64,000 bases of DNA from Streptomyces megasporus. Its GTDB lineage: Bacteria > Actinomycetota > Actinomycetes > Streptomycetales > Streptomycetaceae. The stretch lies in contig NZ_JODL01000008.1 of assembly GCF_000718985.1 (NCBI RefSeq), positions 1 through 64,000 on the forward strand, in the 5' to 3' direction. Within the stretch, counting starts at the first letter, position 1. Every line of letters starts with the position of its first letter. The position numbers were made by a program, and so were the translations under genes. The notes under the pieces were generated by a model that ran no database searches, was not told where the DNA came from, and saw only the letters and a list, made by a program, of their open reading frames with translations. Positions 19,684 through 28,680 of this stretch are shown in pieces.

Positions 19684-20943
19684 ATGCCCGTATCGATGGG
19701 CAACGAGCTGGGGACCGCGCCGGCGCCGCGGCGGTCGGCCGAGTCGGAGACGGTCCCCGGCGGCGACCTGACCCTGCTGGTCATCGAGGACGACCCGGCG
19801 GGCTCCCTGGCGATCCCCGAGATGCTCGACGCCTCCGGAGGCCGGGTGCGGGTCCGTACCGCCCGCAACCTCACCGAGGCCGAGCGGCTGCTCACCGACG
19901 ACGTCCACTGCATCCTGCTCGACCTCACCCTGTCCGACGGCGCCGGGACGAGGAGCGGGGAGGAGGCCGAGGACGAGCTGGCCATCCTCCACCGAGTGCT
20001 GCGCATGGCGCCCCGGCACGCGGTGCTGGCGCTCACCGCCGAGGACGACGCCGAGCGCGCGGCCGAGGCCGTACGGGTCGGGGCCCAGGACTTCCTCTTC
20101 CGCGACGAGCTGGACGGACGCCTGCTGAGCCGGGCCATCCGGTACGCGGTCGAGCGCAAACGGGCGGACCTGGCCCAGCGGCAACTCACCGAGTCACGGC
20201 TGCGGGCCCAGGAGAACGCCCGGCTGGAGCGCGGGCTGCTGCCGACGCCGCTGCTGGACGGCTCGGAGCTGCGGTTCGCCGCCCGATACCGGCCGGGACG
20301 GTCGCGGGCCCTGCTGGGCGGCGACTTCTACGACACGGTGCGCACCGCCGACGGCACCGTCCACGCCATGATCGGCGACGTGTGCGGGCACGGCCCGGAC
20401 GAGGCGGCGCTGGGGGTGGAGCTGCGGATCGCCTGGCGGGCGCTGACCTTCGCCGGGCTCTGCGGCGACGAGTTGCTGGGCACCCTCCAGCGGGTGCTGG
20501 AGCACGAGCGCTCCAGCGAGGAGATCTTCGCCACCCTGTGCACGGTGGACATCGCCCCGGACGGGCGGCGGGCCGGGGTGTGTCTGGCCGGCCACCCCGC
20601 GCCGCTGGTCGCGGGCGGTGGGCGCGGCCCGCGGCTGCTGCCCGACGAGGACTGCGGCGGCCCGGCGCTGGGGCTGCTGCCGCACGCCCGCTGGCCCCGC
20701 ATGCAGGTGCAGTTGGGCGGGGCGTGGAGCCTGATGATGTACACCGACGGGCTGATCGAGGGCCGGATCGGCCAGGGCGACCGGCGGCTCGACCAGGACG
20801 GCATGCTCGAGATCGTCGGGCAGCGGATGGCCGCCGGGCTGCGCGGCGAGGAACTGCTGGACGCCGTGCTGGCGGAGGTGCGGGAACTCAACGGCGACGA
20901 GCTGACGGACGACGTGGCGGTGCTGCTGCTCGACCGGGGGTGA
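19684..20943 (+). CDS. response-regulator receiver fused to PP2C (SpoIIE-type) phosphatase
   Basis: 419 aa. An N-terminal receiver domain (about 30–150) has acidic residues EDD (35–37) and phospho-acceptor Asp80 (CILLDLTL), but the usual Lys near the end reads Arg (FRDELDG). A short coiled coil follows, then the PP2C domain with metal-binding Asp in GGDFYD, IGDVCGHG, YTDGLIEG and TDDVAVLL. Such proteins dephosphorylate anti-anti-sigma factors. ATG at 19684 is preceded by GGGAAGAGGA; the in-frame ATG at 19651 lacks one. The cognate kinase is not nearby. Confidence 0.88.
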   Translation: MPVSMGNELGTAPAPRRSAESETVPGGDLTLLVIEDDPAGSLAIPEMLDASGGRVRVRTARNLTEAERLLTDDVHCILLDLTLSDGAGTRSGEEAEDELAILHRVLRMAPRHAVLALTAEDDAERAAEAVRVGAQDFLFRDELDGRLLSRAIRYAVERKRADLAQRQLTESRLRAQENARLERGLLPTPLLDGSELRFAARYRPGRSRALLGGDFYDTVRTADGTVHAMIGDVCGHGPDEAALGVELRIAWRALTFAGLCGDELLGTLQRVLEHERSSEEIFATLCTVDIAPDGRRAGVCLAGHPAPLVAGGGRGPRLLPDEDCGGPALGLLPHARWPRMQVQLGGAWSLMMYTDGLIEGRIGQGDRRLDQDGMLEIVGQRMAAGLRGEELLDAVLAEVRELNGDELTDDVAVLLLDRG

Positions 20944-20991
20944 CCCGGGCGCGATCCGCCCCGCCGCCCGTCCGGCCGGTGCCGGGCGCGG

Positions 20992-21357
20992 TCAGCGTCC
21001 GCCGTTGTACGGGCCGTAGGGGCCGTCGCTGCTGCTGCCGCGGCGGAATCCGCCGCCCCGGCCGCCCCGGCCTCCGCCGACCTGGACGAGTGCGGGCCGC
21101 ACGTCCACCATGTAGACGATGTTGGCGATCAGGCCGGCGATGGCCAGCAGGAAGAACCCGGGGATGAGCAGGTTCACGGCGGCGGTCAGACCGAGGATGA
21201 TCAGCCAGAACTGCTTGGTGTTCTTGTCCGCGGCCCGGTAGGCGTCCTCGCGGCGCAGGACCGCGTCGACGAAGCAGAAGATGCTGAAGACGAACAGGCC
21301 CAGGCGGACCCAGGACATCAGCTCGGAGAAACCTTCCAACAGCACGTTGGCCACCAT
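20992..21357 (-). CDS. DUF2516-family membrane protein
   Basis: 121 aa. Three hydrophobic helices (about 15–35, 48–70 and 70–85) carry DAVLRREDAYRAADKNTKQFW, the signature of DUF2516, followed by a Gly/Arg/Ser-rich tail. Function unknown. It lies downstream of the HTH/HbhA-like pair but behind a terminator, so it is probably transcribed on its own. Confidence 0.8.
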   Translation of the reverse strand: MVANVLLEGFSELMSWVRLGLFVFSIFCFVDAVLRREDAYRAADKNTKQFWLIILGLTAAVNLLIPGFFLLAIAGLIANIVYMVDVRPALVQVGGGRGGRGGGFRRGSSSDGPYGPYNGGR

Positions 21358-21408
21358 CCTGTCCGTGAACCGGTCGTCGGTCGTCGGATCTCCACGCTAC
21401 CGGCCGCG

Positions 21409-21437
21409 GGGCCGGACACGAAGGGCGTGCCCGGCCC
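21409..21437 (-). terminator. terminator after the HbhA-like gene
   Basis: A 12-bp stem with one mismatch (21409–21420 / 21426–21437) and a 5-base loop lies just after the stop at 21446 in the direction of transcription. Confidence 0.65.
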
Positions 21438-21445
21438 GGCCCGGT

Positions 21446-22135
21446 TCACGCCTGCGGCTTCTCCGCGGGCTTCTCCGACTTCGGAGCCTGCTTGGCGGTC
21501 TTCTTCGCGGCCGTCTCCTTCTTCGCGACGGCCTTCGGCGTCGGCACCGAGGCGCTCTTCTTCGCCGCCTCCGAGGAGGAGGCGGTGCTCTTGCGGGCGG
21601 CGGTGGTCTTCCGGGCCGCCGCCTTCTTCGCGGCGCCGGTCCGGGCGGTCCCGCCGCGGGCGGTGGTCTTCCGGGCGGCGGCGGCCCTGGCCCGCGGCCT
21701 CTCCTCCTCTTCCACCACGACGGTCTCGGCACGCCGGTGGGTCTTGTCCAGCGCCTTGTCGGCGCCGTTCTTCTCCTCGCGCCAGGTCTGCACCGCGCCG
21801 CGCCCGCGCTCGGCCAGCTCGCCGTACCCCTCGCGCGCCTTGATGGCGTACTCGGCGGCGAGCCCGACGCCCTGGAGGGCCAGGTGCTGGGCCTGCTCGC
21901 GGAGCTTCTTGAGGTCGGTGTCGAGGCCGGACAGCGCGGCGGTCAGCTTCGACTGGGTCTGCTTCGCCTGCTGGGCGAGGCGCTCCTGTACGGCCTTGGG
22001 GTCCGCCGCCCGCTCCTTCACCGCGGCCAGGCGCTCGGGAGCCGTCTCGCGGAGCTTGTCGATCACTCCGGCGGCGAAGTACAGCGGCGTGGGGCTGGTC
22101 AGGACCTTGCGAATGTCGTTGGTCTTGGTGGGCAT
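21446..22135 (-). CDS. HbhA/histone-like protein with Lys-Ala-rich tail
   Basis: 229 aa. A helical N-terminal half (LYFAAGVIDKLRETAPERLAAV... and a coiled coil with LDTDLKKLREQAQ) resembles heparin-binding haemagglutinin HbhA of mycobacteria. The C-terminal 90 residues are low-complexity KKAAARKTTAARK-type repeats like those of histone H1-like proteins. It may bind DNA, polyanions or the envelope; sequence alone does not decide. It starts 17 bases after the HTH gene, in one operon. Confidence 0.75.
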   Translation of the reverse strand: MPTKTNDIRKVLTSPTPLYFAAGVIDKLRETAPERLAAVKERAADPKAVQERLAQQAKQTQSKLTAALSGLDTDLKKLREQAQHLALQGVGLAAEYAIKAREGYGELAERGRGAVQTWREEKNGADKALDKTHRRAETVVVEEEERPRARAAAARKTTARGGTARTGAAKKAAARKTTAARKSTASSSEAAKKSASVPTPKAVAKKETAAKKTAKQAPKSEKPAEKPQA

Positions 22136-22151
22136 TGAGGATCCCTCCTGG

Positions 22152-22565
22152 TCATGGGTTCGTGGGCTTCGCTTCGGTGGAGGGGGCGTCCTCGGCCTCC
22201 GCGCTGGAAGCGTCGTCGGTGTGTCCGTTCTCCTTGCGGAACGACTCGTAGATCTGCAGCAGGACCTGTTTCTGCTGCTCGTTGATCGACGTGTCGGCCA
22301 GGATCGCGCCGCGCACCTCCACCCCGGTCCGGTCCTTCTCGTCGAGGATCCCGGCCCGGACGTAGAGCGTTTCGGCGGATATCCGCAGCGCCTTGGCGAG
22401 CTGCTGGAGGATCTCCGCGCTGGGTTTGCGCAGCCCTCGTTCGATCTGGCTGAGGTACGGATTCGACACCCCGGCGGCGTCGGCGAGCTGCCGCAGGGAC
22501 AGTTGGGCGTTGCGCCGCTGCTCCCGCAGGAACTCGCCGAGGTTGCCGACATGCAGTGAAGCCAT
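22152..22565 (-). CDS. XRE-family HTH regulator
   Basis: 137 aa. A canonical HTH (LSLRQLADAAGVSNPYLSQIERG, about 20–42, shown here as the Cro/C1 motif ending in IERG) is followed by a helical domain (INEQQKQVLLQIYESFRKE) and an acidic tail. The ATG was chosen because the family starts with MASLHVGNLGEFLREQRR. It precedes the HbhA-like gene and probably controls both through a palindrome upstream. Confidence 0.88.
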   Translation of the reverse strand: MASLHVGNLGEFLREQRRNAQLSLRQLADAAGVSNPYLSQIERGLRKPSAEILQQLAKALRISAETLYVRAGILDEKDRTGVEVRGAILADTSINEQQKQVLLQIYESFRKENGHTDDASSAEAEDAPSTEAKPTNP

Positions 22566-22595
22566 GACTCCACCGTGCCTTGTCGCGCTAACTTT

Positions 22596-22613
22596 TGCAA
22601 GCAAGTGCTTGCA
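22596..22613. promoter_or_regulatory. inverted repeat TGCAAGCA-AG-TGCTTGCA
   Basis: Perfect 8-bp arms with a 2-base spacer lie about 31–48 bp upstream of the XRE regulator start, where an autoregulatory operator would overlap the promoter. Confidence 0.7.
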
Positions 22614-22723
22614 GGAGTGTCGCTCCGGTCCGGTCTTCCCTCGCCACGCCGGGGGTGTGGTCGGTCACACCGGTGGTCGACGTCGGTGGTCGACGTCGGT
22701 GACCGGCACTTTCACCGGCACCG

Positions 22724-23626
22724 TCACCGGCGTGCTCCGGGTCGGGCGGCGGTGAGGAGACCGAGCCGGTCGGCGGACTCGGTGCCCGGCGCCGCGGTGT
22801 GGACGACGACGCGCAGATCGCCGTCGGGCACGGTGAGGACGTCGCAGTCGAGCACGAGCGGACCGACGGAGGGATGGTGGACGGTCTTGGTGTCCCGCTC
22901 GTGGACGCCCACCACGTGGGAGTCCCAGAGTCGGGCGAAGCGGTCGCCGGTGTTCCGGAGGTCGTCGACGAGCGACCACAGCCGCGCCTCGGAGGGGTAA
23001 CGGGCGGTCGCGGCCCTCAAATCGGCGACCACGGCCGCCTCGAAGCGGGCCTCCTGCTCGGGAGTGTGGCGCACTCGGCCGGGCGGGCCGGCGAAGTGAC
23101 ACCACGGCACGTTGCGCTCGCGGTCCGTCAGTTCGGACGGGTCGCCCAGCAGCGCGGTGTGCGGACGGTTCCACGCGATCAGGGTCCAGGACGCGTCGTA
23201 CACGCCGACGGGCGTGTCCGCCAGCCGGTCGAGCAGGCGCCGTACTCCCGGTGTGGGGCGCGTGGCCATCCGGCCGTGGGCGGGGGGCGCCTGACCCGCC
23301 AGCAGGAACAGGTGCCGGGACTCGGGTCCCGACAGTCGCAGCGCCCGCGCCAGCGCGGCGAGGACCTGCGCGGACGGGGAGACAGCCCGCCCCTGCTCCA
23401 GGCGCGTGACGTAGTCGACGGACACCCCTGCGAGCAGGGCGAGCTCCTCGCGCCGCAGCCCGACCGCCCGCCGACGGCGTCCGGTGGGCAGGCCGACCGA
23501 GGCCGGGTCCGTCCGGTCGCGCCAGCGGCGCAACGCCTCCCCCAGACCGCTGCCCGGACCGCTGCCCGGACCGCCGTTCCGCCCACTGTCCCGTCCGGTG
23601 CCGTGTGTGCCCGTGCCGTCGCTCAC
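22724..23626 (-). CDS. HTH regulator with MmyB-like ligand-binding domain
   Basis: 300 aa. A Gly/Ser-rich leader precedes an XRE-type HTH (REELALLAGVSVDYVTRLEQGR) and the MmyB-like C-terminal domain, recognisable by DASWTLIAWNRPHTALLGD and NVPWCHF. Such regulators bind fatty-acyl-like ligands and often face a dehydrogenase gene, as here. The start is uncertain: GTG at 23626 leaves a 92-bp promoter gap but its G-rich site is very close; GTG at 23698 is possible. Confidence 0.8.
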   Translation of the reverse strand: MSDGTGTHGTGRDSGRNGGPGSGPGSGLGEALRRWRDRTDPASVGLPTGRRRRAVGLRREELALLAGVSVDYVTRLEQGRAVSPSAQVLAALARALRLSGPESRHLFLLAGQAPPAHGRMATRPTPGVRRLLDRLADTPVGVYDASWTLIAWNRPHTALLGDPSELTDRERNVPWCHFAGPPGRVRHTPEQEARFEAAVVADLRAATARYPSEARLWSLVDDLRNTGDRFARLWDSHVVGVHERDTKTVHHPSVGPLVLDCDVLTVPDGDLRVVVHTAAPGTESADRLGLLTAARPGARR

Positions 23627-23718
23627 CCCTCCAGTATCCGGCCGGTTTCCCTGGTACCGCCGGTCCCGGGATACGGAGGGCACTTCACCCCCGTCCACCG
23701 CCCGCCGAGGCTGACTCC

Positions 23719-24426
23719 ATGACCGTCACACTCATCACCGGGGCCAACCGGGGGCTGGGGCTGGAGACCGCCCGCCGGTTGGTCGACGCCGGGCACACCG
23801 TCCACCTGGGAGCGCGCGACCTCCGGCGCGGGGAGGAGGCCGCGCGGCGGATCGGCGCCCACCCGCTGCGCATCGACGTCACCAGCGACGCGTCCGTGCG
23901 GGAGGCCGCCCGGCTCCTTCGGGAGCGGGCGGGGCGGCTGGACGTCCTGGTCAACAACGCGGGCATCGCCGGGCCCGCCCGTCCGGCGGGCGAGGTCACC
24001 GCGGCCGAGATGCTGGAGGTCTACGACACCAACGTGTTCGGCGCCGTCCGCGTCCTGCACGCCTTCCTCCCGCTGTTGGAGGAGAGCGACGCGCCCGTGG
24101 TGGTGAACGTCGGCAGCGGACTGGGATCGCTGGCCGTCGCCGCCGACCCCGCGGGGCACGCGTCGGTCGTGCCCGACTGGATTCCGGCGCCGGCCTACGG
24201 CTCCTCCAAGGCCGCGCTGAACATGGTCACCGTGCAGTACGCCCACGCCTGCCCGACGGTCAGGATCAACGTCGTGGACCCCGGGCTCACCGCCACCGAC
24301 TTCAACGGCCACGCCGGGACCCGGACCGTGGAGGAGGGCGCCGAGATCATCGTGCGGATGGCCACGATCGGCGCCGACGGCCCGAGCGGCGGGTACTTCT
24401 CGGCGAACGGGGTGGTCCCGTGGTGA
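23719..24426 (+). CDS. short-chain dehydrogenase/reductase
   Basis: 235 aa. The cofactor motif TGANRGLG (7–14), NNAG, a catalytic Ser in VGSGLGS and YGSSK are all present. The substrate is unknown. Divergent from the MmyB-type regulator, which likely controls it, and coupled by a 4-base overlap to a DsbA-like gene. Confidence 0.85.
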   Translation: MTVTLITGANRGLGLETARRLVDAGHTVHLGARDLRRGEEAARRIGAHPLRIDVTSDASVREAARLLRERAGRLDVLVNNAGIAGPARPAGEVTAAEMLEVYDTNVFGAVRVLHAFLPLLEESDAPVVVNVGSGLGSLAVAADPAGHASVVPDWIPAPAYGSSKAALNMVTVQYAHACPTVRINVVDPGLTATDFNGHAGTRTVEEGAEIIVRMATIGADGPSGGYFSANGVVPW

Positions 24427-25019
24427 CGGCGCGTCGGGTCGAGGTCGTCCTGGACTTCGTGTGCGTCCACTCCTACCGCGGGTTCGTCCGGTTCCTCCGC
24501 GCCGCCCGGCGCCACCGGGCCGACGGGGGCGAGGTGGAGACGGTGCTCCGCCCGTTCCGGCTGGCGCCCGAGGCGTCGTTCACCGGGGAGCCGCTGTTCG
24601 AGGTCCACAAACGGGACAGGGGAGAGGCCGTCGCCCGCGCGATCGCGGCCGACACGTCGCTCGGTGCCGCCGACGGCCTGGAGGTGAACCTCGGGCGCGC
24701 CGTGTTCGTCAACACCTTCGAGGCCCACCGGCTTCTCGCGAGGGCGTCCGGCGCGGGGCGGGGCGAGGAGATGGCCGAGCGGTTGTTCCGGGCGTACTTC
24801 ACCGACGGGCTGCACATCGCCGACCGGACCGTCCTGGACCGACTGGCGGCCGAGGTCGGGGTGGTGCCGGGCGCGGGCGGGGAGGCCGAGCTGCGGGCCG
24901 AACTCGACCGCGTGCGGGAACTCGGCGTCCGCTCGGTACCGGTCTTCCGGTTCGACGACGGAACGGTCCTGGAGGGAGAGCGGTCCGAGGAGGCGTTCCT
25001 CGCGGCTCTCCGGTCGTGA
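24423..25019 (+). CDS. FrnE/DsbA-like thioredoxin-fold protein lacking CXXC
   Basis: 198 aa. The layout (DFVCVHSYRGF at the N-terminus, a helical insert, then GVRSVPVFRFDDGTVLEGERSEEAFLAAL with the cis-Pro loop SVPVF) is that of FrnE-type DsbA proteins. The redox motif, however, reads CVHS, so the second Cys is lost, as in kappa-class GST or isomerase relatives. GTG at 24423 overlaps the dehydrogenase stop as GTGA. A glutathione-like thiol chemistry is possible but unproven. Confidence 0.7.
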   Translation: MTARRVEVVLDFVCVHSYRGFVRFLRAARRHRADGGEVETVLRPFRLAPEASFTGEPLFEVHKRDRGEAVARAIAADTSLGAADGLEVNLGRAVFVNTFEAHRLLARASGAGRGEEMAERLFRAYFTDGLHIADRTVLDRLAAEVGVVPGAGGEAELRAELDRVRELGVRSVPVFRFDDGTVLEGERSEEAFLAALRS

Positions 25020-25045
25020 CGCCGGTCGTGACGCCGGTCGTGACG
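25010..25045 (+). repeat. three perfect 12-bp tandem copies spanning a stop codon
   Basis: CCGGTCGTGACG occurs three times in a row. The first copy contains the stop codon of the DsbA-like gene, and because the unit is 12 bases, copies two and three put two further TGA codons in the same frame. Confidence 0.95.
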
Positions 25046-25243
25046 GCCGCGGAACGTTTGACCTCCTCCGATCACGGAACCCGTGCCCCTTGTCCCGCGG
25101 CGCCTCGTGCGCGGACCCGTGTCCACCGTGACATGCAAAAGGGACTGATGGAACACAACGCCACACAGGGCGATGAACGGGGCGGCGAACCGCGACACGT
25201 CGGTGTCCACGCCGCCGGGCAAGAGCGAGGAGTCGGAAACACC

Positions 25244-25861
25244 ATGGCCAACGGCACCGTAAAGCTGTCCATCATCTACTACTCGGCGACCGGCACCATC
25301 CAGAAGATGGCCGACCGCCTGGTCGAGGCCGGGCGGCAGGCCGGCGCGGACGTGCGGTTGCGGCACGTCGAGGAACTCGCCCCCATGGCGGCCATCTCCT
25401 CCAACGACGCGTGGCTGCGGCACTACGAACAGATCAAGGACCAGCCGAAGGCCACCGCCGACGACGTCGTTTGGGCCGACGCCGTGCTGTTCGGCACCCC
25501 CACCCGGTACGGCAACGTCTGCAGCCAGCTCAAGCAGTTCATCGACACCCTGGGCCCGCAGTGGCAGCAGGGCCTCCTCGCGGACAAGGTGTACGCCGGC
25601 TTCACCGCCTCCCAGACCACCCACGGCGGCCAGGAGTCCACCCTGCTGACGCTCTACAACGTCATCATCCACTTCGGCGGCATCCTCGTCCCGCCGGGCT
25701 ACACCGACCCGCTGAAGTTCGTCGACGGCAACCCCTACGGCGTCTCCCACGTCACCGGCCCCGAGAACACCGACCCGCTCACCGAGGCGGAGTACAACGC
25801 GCTCGACCACATGGCCCGGCGCGTCGTGACGACCGCGGGCAAGCTGCGCGCCGGCGCCTGA
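25244..25861 (+). CDS. wrbA: NAD(P)H:quinone oxidoreductase, WrbA type
   Basis: 205 aa. The FMN phosphate loop SATGTIQKMAD, the PTRYGNVCSQLKQFIDTLGPQW loop (split across the flavin site) and THGGQESTLL near the middle are WrbA signatures. It performs two-electron quinone reduction. The ATG was chosen at the start of homology; the 224 bp before it contain no other gene that I can support. Confidence 0.9.
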   Translation: MANGTVKLSIIYYSATGTIQKMADRLVEAGRQAGADVRLRHVEELAPMAAISSNDAWLRHYEQIKDQPKATADDVVWADAVLFGTPTRYGNVCSQLKQFIDTLGPQWQQGLLADKVYAGFTASQTTHGGQESTLLTLYNVIIHFGGILVPPGYTDPLKFVDGNPYGVSHVTGPENTDPLTEAEYNALDHMARRVVTTAGKLRAGA

Positions 25862-25896
25862 CGCGGCGTCCGGCACCGGGAAGCGCCCCGGCGGAC

Positions 25897-25924
25897 GGGG
25901 AGGGCGGAACGGACCGCCCTCCCC
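25897..25924. terminator. bidirectional terminator between wrbA and the amine oxidase gene
   Basis: An 11-bp perfect stem (25897–25907 / 25914–25924) with a 6-base loop lies between the two convergent stops. Confidence 0.85.
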
Positions 25925-25940
25925 GGTGACGCCGGCCGAC

Positions 25941-27989
25941 CTACGACAGGTGCACCTCCAGCGCCGCCCGGACGGCCGACTCCAGCGCGCCCTCGATCCA
26001 GGCGGTCCTGATCGAGGTGTGGTCCCCGGCGAAGAACAGCGGCCCCTCGGCCGTGCCGACGTGCGGGAAGAGCTCGGTGTGCTGCCCGGGCAGCGGGACG
26101 GCCGCCTCACCGCCCGCGTACGGGCTCCGCTGCCAGCTCTGGGTCTGCCCGGCACCGGTGTAGAACACCTCGACGCGCTGCCCGTACACCTGCTGCACCC
26201 CGCGCAGCGCGTACGGGTAGCGGGCCTCGTCGTCGAGCGCGTCCCAGCGCCGCGCGTCGTCGGCCCAACTGTAGGAGGCCAGGATCACCCCGCCCTCGCT
26301 GCCCTCGACGGGGTGCGAGGGGTGGAGCACGAGCCGGTTGGGGTTGTCGGAGACCGAGCCGCCGCCGGTGACGCCCACCGCCTCCGGCTGATTCCGGGAG
26401 ACCCAGCGGTGCGCGGTGTAGTGGACGCGCTGCGCCTGGGAGACGCGGCCCCGCGGCACGGACGGGTGCGCCCCCAGCAGGCTGCCGTCGTCGGGCGCGC
26501 GGCCCGTGCGGTAGGCGTCGTACAGCCCCGGCCGCACCTTCTCCAACTCGCGCTTCCAGTCGGCCTCGGAGAACTCCCACCAGCGGCGGCTGAACTCCAG
26601 CAGCACCTTGGTGGCGCTGTCGTAGTGCAGCTCGGCCACCGCGCGGCGCTTGCCGTACGACAGCGGCGGGGCGATCTGCACGTGCCGCAGCCCGGGGAGG
26701 GGCACCGTGAGGATCGCGCAGTCGGCGGTGAACTGCTCGCGCACCACCATGCCGTCGCGCCCCTCGGAGACGGTGTCGATCCACACCCGCGGCCCGTCGG
26801 GGGTGAGGTGCGGGGTGTCCTCGCGGACGCCCTCCCCGTCCGCGCGGTACTCGACGCGGGTCACGCGCCGGTCGAGCCGGACGTGGTGGTGGACGCGTTC
26901 CAACAGGGCGTCGGTCAGCGCGGCGGTGCCGCCCTCCAGCTCCCAGTAGGTGGGTCCGGGGCTGATCAGGGACCAGCCGACGAAGCTGTGGAGGAAGGAC
27001 AGGGGGAGACGGGCGGTGAGGTTCTCCAGGGTGCCGACCAGGTCGATGGTGCGTTCGTCGAGTCCGGCGTGCTCGGCCAGGAAGCGGTGCATCGACCAGT
27101 GCCCGAACCGCCGGACGATCCGGGCCCAGCCCTCCAGGCGCTCCCGCACCGGCTTGTCCAGGCGTCGCCCGCCGGAGGTGCGCAGGCTGTACTCGTCACG
27201 GATCGGGTCCAGGGCGTTGAGCAGGATCGTCGGGGCGGGGACGTCCCAGTACTCCTCGGGCACTCCGAAGGAACGATTCACCGCCCGAGGCGACCTCAGA
27301 TAGTCGGCGCGGCGGACCCGGATGCCGTTGACGTCGATCCACGAGCGGTGCGCGGGCCTGCCCCGGCCGTCCACGTCCACGTGGTGGAAGCGTCGGCGCT
27401 TCAACCCGAGCCGGTCGACCAGGCCCATGGTCAGCTTGTGGTGGCCGGGGATGTGGGTGGGGCCGGCCTCCGCGTACTGCCGGGCGTCGGCGAAGGGCTG
27501 CCCGGCGCGCTCGTGGCCGCCGGAGCGGAAGGTCTTGACGCGCCCGCCGACCCGGTTGCCGTTGGCCTCGACGACGGTGACGCGGTGCCCGGCCTGGTTG
27601 AGCAGCACCGCGGCGGCCAAGCCCGCCGGACCCGCCCCCACGACCAGCACCTTCTTGGGGGAGCGGGCGGTTCCGGGGCGGACGCGGGGCAGGCCCTGGT
27701 GGTGCAGGATTTCGGCGTACCGGGGGACCAGTTCGTTGTTCTCCTCGTCCAGGAGGAGGATGGCGCGGGCCACGGCCAGACAGGTCTCCCAGTCGGCGGT
27801 GCCCTTGTCGGCGGAGGCGGGGGCGGAGGCAGTGGTGGGAACGGCGGCGGGGACGGGCTCGGGCGCGGAGCGCGCCGGTGGCGCGGGGGCGCCGGCGCCG
27901 AGCCCGGCGACGGCGGCGACCGTCCCGGCGCCCGCGGTGAACCGCCGTCGCGACAGGCGCGTGTCGGGGGTGTGGTGGTCCTGGTGCAT
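25941..27989 (-). CDS. Tat-exported flavin L-amino-acid oxidase, L-glutamate-oxidase-like
   Basis: 682 aa. A twin-arginine signal ([10 protein letters not shown]) is followed by the FAD dinucleotide motif [20 protein letters not shown] and the GG-doublet region [10 protein letters not shown]. Blocks such as [23 protein letters not shown] and [14 protein letters not shown] recall the Streptomyces L-glutamate oxidase, but an insert of that enzyme seems absent, so substrate preference is open. The reaction would give a 2-oxo acid, ammonia and hydrogen peroxide outside the cell. ATG at 27989 begins the signal; longer readings only add non-coding-like Arg-rich sequence. Confidence 0.85.
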   Translation of the reverse strand: MHQDHHTPDTRLSRRRFTAGAGTVAAVAGLGAGAPAPPARSAPEPVPAAVPTTASAPASADKGTADWETCLAVARAILLLDEENNELVPRYAEILHHQGLPRVRPGTARSPKKVLVVGAGPAGLAAAVLLNQAGHRVTVVEANGNRVGGRVKTFRSGGHERAGQPFADARQYAEAGPTHIPGHHKLTMGLVDRLGLKRRRFHHVDVDGRGRPAHRSWIDVNGIRVRRADYLRSPRAVNRSFGVPEEYWDVPAPTILLNALDPIRDEYSLRTSGGRRLDKPVRERLEGWARIVRRFGHWSMHRFLAEHAGLDERTIDLVGTLENLTARLPLSFLHSFVGWSLISPGPTYWELEGGTAALTDALLERVHHHVRLDRRVTRVEYRADGEGVREDTPHLTPDGPRVWIDTVSEGRDGMVVREQFTADCAILTVPLPGLRHVQIAPPLSYGKRRAVAELHYDSATKVLLEFSRRWWEFSEADWKRELEKVRPGLYDAYRTGRAPDDGSLLGAHPSVPRGRVSQAQRVHYTAHRWVSRNQPEAVGVTGGGSVSDNPNRLVLHPSHPVEGSEGGVILASYSWADDARRWDALDDEARYPYALRGVQQVYGQRVEVFYTGAGQTQSWQRSPYAGGEAAVPLPGQHTELFPHVGTAEGPLFFAGDHTSIRTAWIEGALESAVRAALEVHLS

Positions 27990-28125
27990 GATCACCTGCC
28001 TACGGCGGCGCCGCCCCGGCGGACCGTCGGCACACGGGAGGAACCGTCGAATTCGCTCGTACGGGACGCCCGTTCGGCGCGAAAAGCGTTGGTTCGGAGG
28101 CGGGCGCGCGGGGCATGGTGCCCCC

Positions 28126-28680
28126 ATGGAAACCGTTGTGCCCGACCTCGTCACCCTGCGCCCCCTGGACGAGGAGCTGCTGCGCGCGCTGTCGGCCACG
28201 GCCGTCGCCGAGGCCGATCCCCGTGAGGTGATGCCGCCGGTCGAGGAGGACGGACCGGCCGGGTGGACACAGCGGCGCCGGGAGGCGTTCCTGGCCTTCC
28301 ACCGGTCGCGCTCCCTGGGCGCCGCGCCGGCGGAGGACGTGTACGCCGTCGTCGTGACCGAGACGGACGGGACGGGACGGCCGACGGAGGCGGTCGCGGG
28401 AGCGGCCCGGCTGGCTCCGGGCCCGGAGCCGGACACGGTCGAGGCGGGGCTGTGGCTCGGACGCTCCTACCGGGGCCGAGGGGTGGGCACGGCGGTCTTC
28501 GCCCGGCTCGTCGAGACGGCCGGGGCGGGTGGCGCCGCCCGCCTGTTCGCCCGTACCGGCGCGGTCAACGCCGCCGCCCGGCGCATGCTCACGGCGGCGG
28601 GCGCCGACCTCGTGCGGCACGGCGACGGGACGGTCACCGCGTGGCTGGCCCTGCGCCGGCCGGTCGGACGTTGCGGTTGA
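28126..28680 (+). CDS. GNAT-family acetyltransferase
   Basis: 184 aa. The acetyl-CoA loop is [18 protein letters not shown] (Q/RxxGxG/A), followed by a [12 protein letters not shown] segment typical of motif B. The substrate is unknown. Its last 47 bases overlap the convergent FAD oxidase gene. Confidence 0.75.
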   Translation: METVVPDLVTLRPLDEELLRALSATAVAEADPREVMPPVEEDGPAGWTQRRREAFLAFHRSRSLGAAPAEDVYAVVVTETDGTGRPTEAVAGAARLAPGPEPDTVEAGLWLGRSYRGRGVGTAVFARLVETAGAGGAARLFARTGAVNAAARRMLTAAGADLVRHGDGTVTAWLALRRPVGRCG

